From Sphingosinicella sp. BN140058 (lineage in GTDB: Bacteria; Pseudomonadota; Alphaproteobacteria; Sphingomonadales; Sphingomonadaceae): a stretch of DNA of 64,000 nucleotides. The number at the start of each line of letters is the position of its first letter. The first letter of the stretch is position 1. Shown here piece by piece: positions 53,824 through 61,992 of the stretch. Location: assembly GCF_004135585.1 (NCBI RefSeq), contig NZ_CP035501.1, positions 1,847,001 to 1,911,000 of the forward strand, read 5' to 3'. The position numbers were made by a program, and so were the translations under genes. The notes under the pieces are model-generated. The model did not search any database, had not been told where the DNA came from, and saw only the letters and a list, made by a program, of their open reading frames with translations.

Positions 53824-55200
53824 ATGATTTCCGAATTTCTGAACATGCTCGGCAGCGCCGTTGCCGACGTGCTCAAGCCGCACGGACCTGCGGTCGCCGG
53901 CGCGCCGTCCAGCTACGCGCCCGGCGACTTCAGCATCCATTTCTTTCTTCAGCTCGCCGTCATCCTGATCGCCTGCCGGGTGGTCGGCTGGCTCGGCAAG
54001 AAGCTGCTCGGGCAGCCGCAGGTGGTCGGCGAGATGATCGCCGGTGTGGTGCTCGGCCCCTCGCTGCTCGGCCTTCTGTTCCCGGACCTTCAGGCCGCCA
54101 TCTTCCCCAAGGAGACGCGCAACGTCCTCTACACCGGCGCGCAGCTCGGCGTCGGCCTGTACATGTTCCTGGTCGGGATCACGCTGGAGATCGATCATTT
54201 CAAGTCCAAGGCGCGCAGCGCCTTCGGCGTGTCGCTCGCCGGAATCGTGATGCCGTTCCTGGTTGCGGCGGCGATCACGCCGCTGCTGCTGAACGTGCCG
54301 GGGCTGTTCGCGGCGGGGATTTCGACCAGCAGCGCGACCCTGTTCATGGGCGCCTGCATCGCGCTGACCGCCTTTCCGATGCTCGCCCGCATCATCAACG
54401 AGCGCGGGCTGGCGAAGACCTCGCTCGGCACATTGTCGCTGACCGCGGGCGCGTTCGACGACGCGGTTTCGTGGTGCGTCCTCGCCATCGTTCTCGCCAC
54501 CTTCGGCGCCGGCCCGGGAGTCGCGGTGCTCGCGATCGTCGGCGGCGTCGGTTACGCCACCTTCCTGATGCTGTTCGGGCGCAGGTTGCTGGCGCCGCTC
54601 GGCCGCGCCGTCGAGCGCGCCGGCGAGATGAGCATGACCGTGCTCGCGATCACCATGACGCTCTTCTGCCTTTCCGCCTTCTTCATGGACGCGATCGGCA
54701 TCCACGCCATCTTCGGCGGCTTCATCCTCGGGGCGGTGATGCCGCGCGGGCTCTTCGCCGAGGAACTGAAGAAGAAGGTGGAGCCGCTTGCCGTGGTGCT
54801 GCTGCTGCCGATGTTCTTCACCTATTCCGGCCTGAACACGCGCATGGACATGGTCAACAGCGCGGAATTGCTGCTGATTGCGCTCGGCATCCTCGCCGCG
54901 TCGATCTTCGCCAAATTCGGCGCCTGTTATGCCGCCGCCCGCATTGCCGGCGAGAACAATCGCACCGCGCTCGGCATCGGCGCGCTGATGAATTCGCGCG
55001 GGTTGATGGAGCTGATCATCATCAACATCGGCCTTCAGAAGGGCATCATCGGCCCGACCCTGTTCTCGATGCTGGTGCTGATGGCGATCGTCACCACGGT
55101 GATGGCGAGCCCGCTGTTCGAACTGGTCTACGGCCGCAAGGCGCGGGCGAGCGGCGAGCTCGACGCGCTCGACGGCAAGCTGGCGGCGGGGGCGGCCTAA
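53824..55200 (+). CDS. Cation:proton antiporter, CPA2 family (Kef-type)
   Basis: A 458-residue protein started at the ATG at 53824, which has GGGAGGGGGA upstream; the open frame reaches 53737. It has ~12 membrane segments. Family marks are LGQPQVVGEMIAGVVLGPSLLG, LGVGLYMFLVGITLEIDHFK, and SLTAGAFDDAVSWCVLAIVL, with the paired Asp of the transport site in AFDDAVSW. ALMNSRGLMELIIINIG is also typical. It has no C-terminal TrkA-N domain, so it is a short form. It would exchange Na+ or K+ for H+ at the inner membrane. It is divergent from the toxin-antitoxin pair. Confidence 0.9.
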   Translation: MISEFLNMLGSAVADVLKPHGPAVAGAPSSYAPGDFSIHFFLQLAVILIACRVVGWLGKKLLGQPQVVGEMIAGVVLGPSLLGLLFPDLQAAIFPKETRNVLYTGAQLGVGLYMFLVGITLEIDHFKSKARSAFGVSLAGIVMPFLVAAAITPLLLNVPGLFAAGISTSSATLFMGACIALTAFPMLARIINERGLAKTSLGTLSLTAGAFDDAVSWCVLAIVLATFGAGPGVAVLAIVGGVGYATFLMLFGRRLLAPLGRAVERAGEMSMTVLAITMTLFCLSAFFMDAIGIHAIFGGFILGAVMPRGLFAEELKKKVEPLAVVLLLPMFFTYSGLNTRMDMVNSAELLLIALGILAASIFAKFGACYAAARIAGENNRTALGIGALMNSRGLMELIIINIGLQKGIIGPTLFSMLVLMAIVTTVMASPLFELVYGRKARASGELDALDGKLAAGAA

Positions 55201-55224
55201 CCGCCCACCATCATCAACGAACAT

Positions 55225-55310
55225 CCGTTCGGGCTGAGCTTGTCGAAGCCCTCCCTTCTTCCTCCTCGTACAAGGTAAAGAAGGGGCTTCGACAGGCTCA
55301 GCCCGAACGG
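55225..55310. repeat. Sphingomonad inverted repeat, copy D
   Basis: CCGTTCGGGCTGAGCTTGTC with GAAGCCC (55225-55251) pairs with GGGCTTCGACAGGCTCAGCC through CGAACGG (55284-55310), around a 32-nt loop. It lies between the convergent antiporter and halogenase genes, a natural bidirectional terminator position. Confidence 0.85.
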
Positions 55311-55387
55311 AGATGGGGATGGGGATGATCCCTGGTGACTTGCTGTGGAAGCCCAACAGGCGTCAGGGCTGGCGGCCGTTTGGTGCC

Positions 55388-56938
55388 TCAAAGCGCGAAC
55401 GCCGGTTCGCCTTCCGCATTGATCTGTTCGATCAGGGCGCGATGGGCGGGCAGATCCTGGGTGGCGCGTTCGCCGAAATTGCGGATGCGGGCGAAGATCC
55501 GGTCGGCGGCGCGGACGTTCGGAAAATCGCCGCGGCCGGGCGAGAGATCGGTCCGGAAGCCCATTCCGTAGAGAATATACTGGTAGTTGAAGAAGGCGAA
55601 GGATTCGAGATCGAGAATGAAATCGAACCGCCCCGGCGGACGATACCGCCATTGTTCGAGCAGCTCCTGCAACCGCTCGGGAATCGAAGCCGGGTCGCGA
55701 TTGTCGCGCCAGAAGGGCTCTTGCCGCTGGCTGAGGCAATAATGCAGCTTCAGGAAGGTGATGATGTTGTCGTAGCGGGCAGCCATCAGCTGATTGAACC
55801 GGCGCGCCGGTGCGTCGATCGGCCCGCTGTGCGGGAACATCTCGGCGACCATCGCGATCGCCGCCTCGATCAGCACGACGCCGGTCGATTCGAGCGGCTC
55901 GAGGAAACCGCCGGCAAGGCCGACGGCGACGCAATTGCCGATCCATTGCCGTTCGCGATAGCCAGGCTCGAATTCGATCCGGCGCGGCGAAAGATCGTCC
56001 GCCGCCGCGCCGACATAAGCCCGCAGGATGTCCGCGGCGCGATCGTCGTCGACATGGTCGGCGGAATAGACGCAGCCGATGCCGCGTGCGCCCCGCAGGC
56101 CGATGTCCCAGATCCAGCCCGCCTCATGGGCGGTGGCGATGGTGTAGCTTTCGAGCGGCGCGGCGGCGCTCGCATAGGGAATCTTGCAGGTCAGCGCGCG
56201 GTTGGTGAACAGGACGGAGCGGATCGACTTGAGCGGCTCTCCGAGTGCACGTCCGATCAGTTCGGCGCGGAAGCCGGTGCAATCGACGTAGAGATCGGCC
56301 TCGATCGCGCCGTGCCGCCGGGTCAGCACCCGGGCGATGCCGCGATCATCCGTTTCGACACCCTCGATCCTGTCCTCGACATGGCCGACGCCGAGTTCGC
56401 CGGCGCGCTCGGCGAGGACATGGGCGAGGCTGGTCGCATCGAAATGGTAGGCATAGTTGAGCGGCCCCGAGAAATCGCTCTCGTCGGGACGCTTGGGGGC
56501 CCGCTTGGCCTCGGCGACCCGGTTTTGGATCGTCATCGCCTCTGCGAAGGGGCGGCGGGTACGGGGATCCTGAAGCAGCCAGTAGGGCACCAGTTCGGCG
56601 TCCTCGGCATAGAAAGGCGCCTCGAACGGATGAAAGAAGTGATCGTGGACGCCGTTCTCCGGCGTGCGCGCCCAGTCGGCGAAGCGGATCCCCTGCTTGA
56701 ATGTGGCGGAGGTTTCGCGGATGAAGCGCGCCTCCTCGATCCCGAGGAACTTCAGCGTATTCCGGATCGTCGGAAAGGTGCCCTCACCCACCCCGATGAT
56801 CCCGATCTCGGCAGATTCGAGCAGAGTGATTTCGACGTGTTGATTGTCGGGCAGGCCCAAGGAACGGGCGAGATAGGCGGCGGCGAGCCAGCCGGCCGTG
56901 CCGCCGCCAACGATCAGGATCCTGCGTTTGCTCTCCAT
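55388..56938 (-). CDS. Flavin-dependent halogenase (tryptophan halogenase family)
   Basis: A 516-residue protein. The FAD-binding motif is ILIVGGGTAGWLAAAYLAR (GGGTAGW, residues 11-17). TSATFKQGIRFADW holds the catalytic Lys at 81. The second motif is W275-I-W277-D-I-G-L, close to the WxWxIP of tryptophan halogenases but with Gly for Pro. GFLEPLESTGV (345-354) carries the Glu (E350) that positions the substrate. Such enzymes halogenate indoles or other aromatics using FADH2 from a reductase. No flavin reductase or tryptophan-biosynthesis gene is adjacent. Substrate and halide are unknown. Confidence 0.88.
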   Translation of the reverse strand: MESKRRILIVGGGTAGWLAAAYLARSLGLPDNQHVEITLLESAEIGIIGVGEGTFPTIRNTLKFLGIEEARFIRETSATFKQGIRFADWARTPENGVHDHFFHPFEAPFYAEDAELVPYWLLQDPRTRRPFAEAMTIQNRVAEAKRAPKRPDESDFSGPLNYAYHFDATSLAHVLAERAGELGVGHVEDRIEGVETDDRGIARVLTRRHGAIEADLYVDCTGFRAELIGRALGEPLKSIRSVLFTNRALTCKIPYASAAAPLESYTIATAHEAGWIWDIGLRGARGIGCVYSADHVDDDRAADILRAYVGAAADDLSPRRIEFEPGYRERQWIGNCVAVGLAGGFLEPLESTGVVLIEAAIAMVAEMFPHSGPIDAPARRFNQLMAARYDNIITFLKLHYCLSQRQEPFWRDNRDPASIPERLQELLEQWRYRPPGRFDFILDLESFAFFNYQYILYGMGFRTDLSPGRGDFPNVRAADRIFARIRNFGERATQDLPAHRALIEQINAEGEPAFAL

Positions 56939-56988
56939 GGCTCCGGCATATCGCAGCCGATCGCGCGCGAACAGGGCGCGCGGCGAGG

Positions 56989-57711
56989 ATGGCCGGTCAC
57001 CGCCTGATGCGCCGTCTTCTCATCCCTGTGCGGCTGTTCGTGCCGCTGCTTGCCGGCGCGCGCTGGTCCGACCGCCTGATCGCCTGCCTGGGTGCGCTGA
57101 TCGGCATCGCCGCCACCGCTGCCGCATCGAGCGTGGCGCCACATGTCGGCGCCTTTCCGTTTCTGGTCGCTCCGATGGGCGCCTCCGCGGTGCTGCTGTT
57201 CGCGGTACCCTCGTCGCCGATGGCCCAGCCATGGCCGATCCTTGGCGGCAGCATCGTCTCGGCGCTCGTCGGCATCTGCGTCGCGCGCCTCGTCCCCGAT
57301 CCTCATTGGGCGGTCGGGATCGGGGTATCGCTCGCCATTCTGGCGATGTCGGCGCTGCGCTGCCTGCACCCGCCCGGCGGCGCCTGCGCGATCCTGCCGA
57401 TCCTTGCCAGCGGCCAATCCGCGGCGACCGATTTCGGCTTCGCATTGCTCCCCGTCGGCCTCAATGCGCTGCTGCTGATCGCGATGGGACTGCTGTTCCA
57501 CCGTTTCTCCGGCCATTCCTATCCGCATCGCCCGGTGCCGGTCGCCGGCCACAAGGTGGTCGCGACCGTCAATGGAATCCTGACCGAGGATGTCGATGCG
57601 GCGCTGGAGGAGCTCGGCGAGACGTTCGACGTCGCCCGCGAGGATCTCGATCTGCTGTTCCGGGTGGCCGAGCGGCACGCCCTCGACCGGGTGCAACCGG
57701 CCCGGCGCTAA
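56989..57711 (+). CDS. HPP family membrane protein
   Basis: About 240 residues. The hallmark is LRCLHPPGGACAILPIL, with the HPP motif in a membrane loop. At least four hydrophobic helices are visible (RLIACLGALIGIAATAAASSV, AFPFLVAPMGASAVLLFAV and others). A hydrophilic C-terminal tail follows (VNGILTEDVDAALEELGETFDVAREDLDLLFRVAERHAL), which is part of the longer HPP proteins. Some HPP members in plastids and cyanobacteria transport nitrite; here the role is unknown. It overlaps the end of the next minus-strand gene by 4 nt. Confidence 0.85.
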   Translation: MAGHRLMRRLLIPVRLFVPLLAGARWSDRLIACLGALIGIAATAAASSVAPHVGAFPFLVAPMGASAVLLFAVPSSPMAQPWPILGGSIVSALVGICVARLVPDPHWAVGIGVSLAILAMSALRCLHPPGGACAILPILASGQSAATDFGFALLPVGLNALLLIAMGLLFHRFSGHSYPHRPVPVAGHKVVATVNGILTEDVDAALEELGETFDVAREDLDLLFRVAERHALDRVQPARR

Positions 57712-57875
57712 TCCCGTTCGCCGGCGCGCTGCTCGGCTTCGTCGATCGCTGCCAGCAGATCTTCGAACTCGCTGACGTCGGTAAGCGGAATGGCCCTGCG
57801 AAAACCGGCCCCGAGCATTTCAAGATCGCGCTGCGTCAGAAGTCCCACGGCGACGATCTTCTCGGGGTTGGCCAC
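57708..57875 (-). CDS. Small protein of unknown function, GTG start
   Basis: A 55-residue protein. I choose the GTG at 57875 because AGGAG lies 6 nt before it, rather than the ATG at 57890. It reads MANPEKIVAVGLLTQRDLEM then LGAGFRRAIPLTDVSEFEDLLAAIDEAEQRAGERD. It is charged, probably one helix-rich domain, with no signal peptide or membrane segment. Its end overlaps the HPP gene by 4 nt, tail to tail. It is divergent from the hybrid kinase. No family is recognised. Confidence 0.55.
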   Translation of the reverse strand: MANPEKIVAVGLLTQRDLEMLGAGFRRAIPLTDVSEFEDLLAAIDEAEQRAGERD

Positions 57876-58034
57876 TCGCTGCTCCTTCATTCGCTTGCCC
57901 CCTCCAACGCCGCGACGTCGGCAAACGTGCCATTCGTTTCACGCGCGAACCGGCGCGGCCGCTCTCGCCTGCGCCGGCGTTCCCCGCTAGAAGCGCCCGG
58001 CACGGGGGTGCGGAACAAGGGAGGGACGAGCCGG

Positions 58035-60386
58035 ATGAATGCAGCGTCGCTGACCGACGGCGCGGAATTCCAGAGCTTTGCCGAAGCTCTGCCGGTGATC
58101 TGTTGGGTGGCCGAGCCGGACGGACGCGTGCGCTGGGTCAACCGGCGCTGGCACGAACAGACCGGCGAGGCCCCGGACGACATCGAATCCCACCGTCCGC
58201 TGATCGATGCGGTGCGGGAGAATGGCGCGCGCAACGTCGCGTTCAGCGCAAGCGCGGACCTGCACCATGTCGAGGGCGGCTTGCGCGCCTTTCTTCTCTC
58301 CTCACGACCGGTGCGGGGCGAGGACGGCGCGATCGCCTATTGGATCGGCACCGCGGTCGAGGCCGGCGACGGGCTCGACCGGTCGCAAGCCTTCCTGCTG
58401 CGCCTCGGCGATGCCATTCGCGACGAATATGATCCCGAGACGATCCTCACCATCGTCTCCGACCAGATCGGATCGGAGCTTCACGCCGACCGCATCGTCT
58501 ATGCGACGATCGACTGGGAGGCGGGCATGATGCGGGTGAACCGCGACTGGCGTGCCGATGCGCCGGCATCGCCCGCGCACGATTATCCGATGACGGAATT
58601 CCCCGAGGATTATGTTCGGGCCCACAGCCGCGGCGAGCCGCTGGTCTCGTTCGAAGTCGGAGCCGACGCGGACGTTTCGGGCGCCATGCGCGCGCGTTTC
58701 CTGGGCGCCGGCGTGCAGGCGTTCGCCAGCGTGCCCCTGGTCAAGGGCGGCGTGCTTCGCGCGATCATGTCGGCTCAGCAATCCGCGCCCCGGCGCTGGA
58801 CGGCAGCGGAGCTCCGCCTGCTCGACGAGGTCGCGGAACGGACCTGGGCGACATTGGAGCGCGCCCGTGCCGACGCCGCGTTGCGGGACAGCGAGAAGCT
58901 GTTCCGCACCGTCACCGAAGCGCATCCGATCCCGGTGGTGATCGCGCAGGACGGCGGCATCATTCTCGCCAATCCTGCTTATTACGAGATGCTGGGCGTT
59001 GGCGAAGGCGATGCGCGCGCGGAAGATCCGCTCCGCTGGACCAAGGACCCGCAGGAATTTTCGGCGTTTCTGGATTTCGTCCGCGCCAATCCCCGGCACG
59101 ACAATTACGAGGCCGAATTCCTGCGCGACGGAGTCCGCTTCCCGGTGACGATCAACTGGCGACGGATCACCTACAAGGGCGCGCCGGCGGTGATCGCGTC
59201 GATCGTCGATCTGACCGAGCGCAAGCGCCACGAGGACGAGCTTGCCCGGTCCCGCGATGCGCTCCACCAGGCCGAGAAGCTGACCGCGCTCGGCAGCCTG
59301 CTCGCCGGGGTCAGCCACGAACTCAACAATCCGCTGACGATCGTCACCGCCCAGAGCGCTTTGCTGGAAGAACTGGCGGAGGGAAGCGAGTTCGCGACCC
59401 GCGCCGAGAAGGTCCGGCGGGCGGCGGAGCGTTGCTCCCGAATCGTCCAGACCTTTCTCGCCATGGCCCGGCAGAAGGCGCCGGAGCGGCGAAGCGTCGC
59501 CGCCGGCGAGATCGTCGAGGCCGCGCTCGACCTCACCGAATATTCGCTGCGGACGGCTGGGATCGCAGTCACCTGCGACATCGCCCCCGATCTGGCGCCG
59601 CTCCACGCCGATCCCGATCAGCTTCATCAGGTGCTGGTCAATCTGATCGTCAATGCGCAGCAGGCGCTGCAGGAGCAGCAGGGGCCGCGCCGGCTTGCGG
59701 TGCGGGTTGCCCGGGCACCCGACCCCGCCAGGATCCGGATCGAGGTGGAGGATAACGGCCCCGGCGTGCCCGACGAGATCCGGCGGCGGGTGTTCGAGCC
59801 GTTCTTCACCACCAAGCCGCAGGGCAGCGGCACCGGCGTCGGCCTGAGCTTCTCGCTCGGCCTGGTGGAGGCGCATGGCGGTTCGCTCCAGCTCGTCGAC
59901 ACGCCGGGCGGCGGCGCCTGCTTCCGGATCGAGCTTGGCACCGCCGACCGGGTCGAGGCCTCGCTGCTGGAGGCCGAGCAGCTGGCACCGCCGTCCGGCG
60001 AGCGCGGCCTCGTGCTGGTCGTCGACGACGAGGCCGACGTCGCCGAAGTGCTGGGGCTGTTCGCCGAGCGTGCCGGCTATACGGTCGAGATCGCGGCCAG
60101 CGGCGACGAGGCCCGAAGCCGGCTGGAGACGGCCGATTTCGACATCATCCTGTCCGATCTGCGCATGCCCGGGCTCGACGGCCCGGGCCTGTTCGACTGG
60201 ATCGCATCGGAGAAACCGCATCTGGTGCCGCGGATCGGCTTCGTCACCGGAGACACCCTCAGCGAAGGCGCCGCCCGCTTCGTCGAGCGATGCGGCCGGC
60301 CGGTGATCGAGAAGCCGTTCAGCGGGGACAGCGTGCGCAAGCTGCTGACGGAGCTGCGGCCGGCGGCGCGCGGGGCGAACGCGTAA
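58035..60386 (+). CDS. Hybrid sensor histidine kinase (PAS-GAF-PAS-HisKA-HATPase-REC)
   Basis: A 783-residue soluble protein from the ATG at 58035. A PAS domain comes first ([24 protein letters not shown]), then a GAF-like domain (~120-290), a second PAS ([23 protein letters not shown]) and a dimerisation domain with the phospho-acceptor His428 in [10 protein letters not shown]. The ATPase has [23 protein letters not shown] and [13 protein letters not shown]-terminal receiver follows ([13 protein letters not shown]) with Asp708 in SDLRMPG and EKPFSG as the Lys region. No membrane helix is seen, so it senses an internal cue. No cognate output regulator is adjacent. Confidence 0.93.
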   Translation: MNAASLTDGAEFQSFAEALPVICWVAEPDGRVRWVNRRWHEQTGEAPDDIESHRPLIDAVRENGARNVAFSASADLHHVEGGLRAFLLSSRPVRGEDGAIAYWIGTAVEAGDGLDRSQAFLLRLGDAIRDEYDPETILTIVSDQIGSELHADRIVYATIDWEAGMMRVNRDWRADAPASPAHDYPMTEFPEDYVRAHSRGEPLVSFEVGADADVSGAMRARFLGAGVQAFASVPLVKGGVLRAIMSAQQSAPRRWTAAELRLLDEVAERTWATLERARADAALRDSEKLFRTVTEAHPIPVVIAQDGGIILANPAYYEMLGVGEGDARAEDPLRWTKDPQEFSAFLDFVRANPRHDNYEAEFLRDGVRFPVTINWRRITYKGAPAVIASIVDLTERKRHEDELARSRDALHQAEKLTALGSLLAGVSHELNNPLTIVTAQSALLEELAEGSEFATRAEKVRRAAERCSRIVQTFLAMARQKAPERRSVAAGEIVEAALDLTEYSLRTAGIAVTCDIAPDLAPLHADPDQLHQVLVNLIVNAQQALQEQQGPRRLAVRVARAPDPARIRIEVEDNGPGVPDEIRRRVFEPFFTTKPQGSGTGVGLSFSLGLVEAHGGSLQLVDTPGGGACFRIELGTADRVEASLLEAEQLAPPSGERGLVLVVDDEADVAEVLGLFAERAGYTVEIAASGDEARSRLETADFDIILSDLRMPGLDGPGLFDWIASEKPHLVPRIGFVTGDTLSEGAARFVERCGRPVIEKPFSGDSVRKLLTELRPAARGANA

Positions 60387-60404
60387 CCTCTGGAAAAGCT
60401 TGGT

Positions 60405-60495
60405 CCCGTTCGGACTGAGCCTGTCGAAGTCCTTCCTTCACTTCTTCTTGCTCAAAGGGGAAGAGAAGGACTTCGACGGGCTCAGCCCGAACGGG
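60405..60495. repeat. Sphingomonad inverted repeat, copy E
   Basis: The left arm CCCGTTCGGACTGAGCCTGT continues CGAAGTCC; the right arm GGACTTCGACGGGCTCAGCC continues CGAACGGG. Relative to the other copies GAAGCCC/GGGCTTC has become GAAGTCC/GGACTTC, so the pair is kept by a matching change. It lies between the convergent kinase and efflux genes. Confidence 0.85.
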
Positions 60496-60514
60496 TCATG
60501 TTTGCTACGCGAGT

Positions 60515-61981
60515 CTAGCGGCGCGCCGCCAGGGCCGCGCCGGGCGAGGCCGCCGCCTGCGCCGCGGCCTGGCTCTGGCCTTCCGACCAGCCGCCGCCGA
60601 GGGCGCGGAAGAGGTCGATCTGGGCGCCGGCGATCCGCGCCTCGGACAAAGCGAGATCCGCTTCCGCTTCGGTGAGAGTACGCTCGGCATCGAGCACCGC
60701 CAGCGAATCGGTGCGGCCGGCGCGGAGGCGGGCGCGCTCGATCTCGGCGGCGCGGCGGGCCGCATCGCGGGCGGAGGCGAGTGCCGCTCGGCGATCGATC
60801 TCGTGGCGATAGGCGGACAGCGCGGTTTCGGTTTCGCGCAGCGCCTCGAGCACTGCGCCGTCGAACCGCGCAAGGGCGGCGTCCGCCGATGCTTCGGACG
60901 CCCGGATCCGCGCCCGGGTCGCTTCCTGGTTGGGGAAGGACCAGTTGATCAGCGGCCCGAGCAGGAAGCGGAACGCGCCGCCCGTGAACAGGTCGCCGAT
61001 CGAGGTTGCGGTGGCGCCGACGGAGCCGCCGAGAGTGATGTTCGGGTAGAGATCGGCGGTCGCCACCCCGATCCGCGCAGTCTCGGCGGCGAGCCTGCGT
61101 TCGGCCTCGCGCACGTCCGGCCGCCGGGCGATCAGGCCGGCCCCGTCCCCGACCGGGATCGCCCGATCGAGTTCGAGGATGGTCCGGCGCGCGCCCGCAC
61201 TCGGGGACAAGGAGGCGGGCGCGCGACCGGTGAGCGCGGCGAGGCGGAACAAGGCCCCGTCGCGCTCGGCTCGAAGCGTCGGCAATTCGGCACGCTGCTG
61301 GTCGCGCAGAGAGGTAACGCGAACCACGTCGAGCCGCGTGCCGAAGCCGGCTTCGAATCTTTTCTGGGTGACGCCGAGCGTACGATCGATCAGCGCGAGG
61401 CTGCGTTCGGCGACGTCGAGCCGCTCCGCGGCAGCCGCGGCGTCTGCGTAAGCACGGGTGGTCTCCGCGGCGACGGAGACCTGGACGGCATGGCGAACCT
61501 CCGCGGTGGCGGCGACGTCGGCGCGGGCCGCCTCGATCGAGCGGCGAACCCGCCCGGCGAGATCGACCTCGTAGGCGACGTCGAGGCCGCCGTCGAAGCT
61601 CCAATCCTCACGGTCCACCCCTGCAGGGATCTGGCCCTCGGCGACGCGGCCGTACCCGGCCGAGGCCCCGACCGAGGTCTGCGGCAGGCGGCGCGAGCGT
61701 GTCTCTCGCAGCAGCGCACGCGCGCGTTCCAGGTTGGCGGCGGCGACGCGGAGATCGGTGTTCGCCCGGAAGGCGTCCGCGATCAGCGCGTCGAGCACCG
61801 GGTCCTGGTAGAGGCGCCACCAGTCGCCCTGCGGCTCCTCCAGAGTGAAAGCGGGATTGGCGGCACCGAGCAGGGGCGCCGTCGCCGCCGAGGGGGCGTC
61901 CGGGCGGACGTAATCGGGGCCCGCCGTGCAGGCGGCGAGCGCGAGCAGGCTGACAAGGACGGGAATTCGGAAGCGGGACAT
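60515..61981 (-). CDS. RND efflux outer membrane factor lipoprotein (NodT family)
   Basis: A 488-residue protein started at the ATG at 61981 with GAGGAAA upstream. The signal MSRFRIPVLVSLLALAAC gives a lipobox with Cys18. AGPDYVRPDAP follows, the usual start of NodT/OprM factors. Two long coiled-coil repeats run through NLERARALLRETRSRRLPQ and RPDVREAERRLAAETARIGVATADLYPNITLGGSVG. It forms a trimeric channel across outer membrane and periplasm for the RND pump encoded just upstream, 11 nt away. A periplasmic adaptor is not in the visible region and would be beyond the right edge. Confidence 0.93.
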   Translation of the reverse strand: MSRFRIPVLVSLLALAACTAGPDYVRPDAPSAATAPLLGAANPAFTLEEPQGDWWRLYQDPVLDALIADAFRANTDLRVAAANLERARALLRETRSRRLPQTSVGASAGYGRVAEGQIPAGVDREDWSFDGGLDVAYEVDLAGRVRRSIEAARADVAATAEVRHAVQVSVAAETTRAYADAAAAAERLDVAERSLALIDRTLGVTQKRFEAGFGTRLDVVRVTSLRDQQRAELPTLRAERDGALFRLAALTGRAPASLSPSAGARRTILELDRAIPVGDGAGLIARRPDVREAERRLAAETARIGVATADLYPNITLGGSVGATATSIGDLFTGGAFRFLLGPLINWSFPNQEATRARIRASEASADAALARFDGAVLEALRETETALSAYRHEIDRRAALASARDAARRAAEIERARLRAGRTDSLAVLDAERTLTEAEADLALSEARIAGAQIDLFRALGGGWSEGQSQAAAQAAASPGAALAARR

Positions 61982-61992
61982 GGTCGGTTTCC

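Noticed and set aside
53599..55356. Long minus-strand frame extending the antitoxin through the antiporter region
   Set aside because: The antitoxin has a good start and ribosome site at 53595. The upstream extension is a shadow of the CPA2 antiporter and the repeat.
60400..60675. 91-codon ORF beginning inside repeat copy E (PFGLSLSK...)
   Set aside because: Its first part is the translated inverted repeat; the rest is opposite the efflux factor gene.
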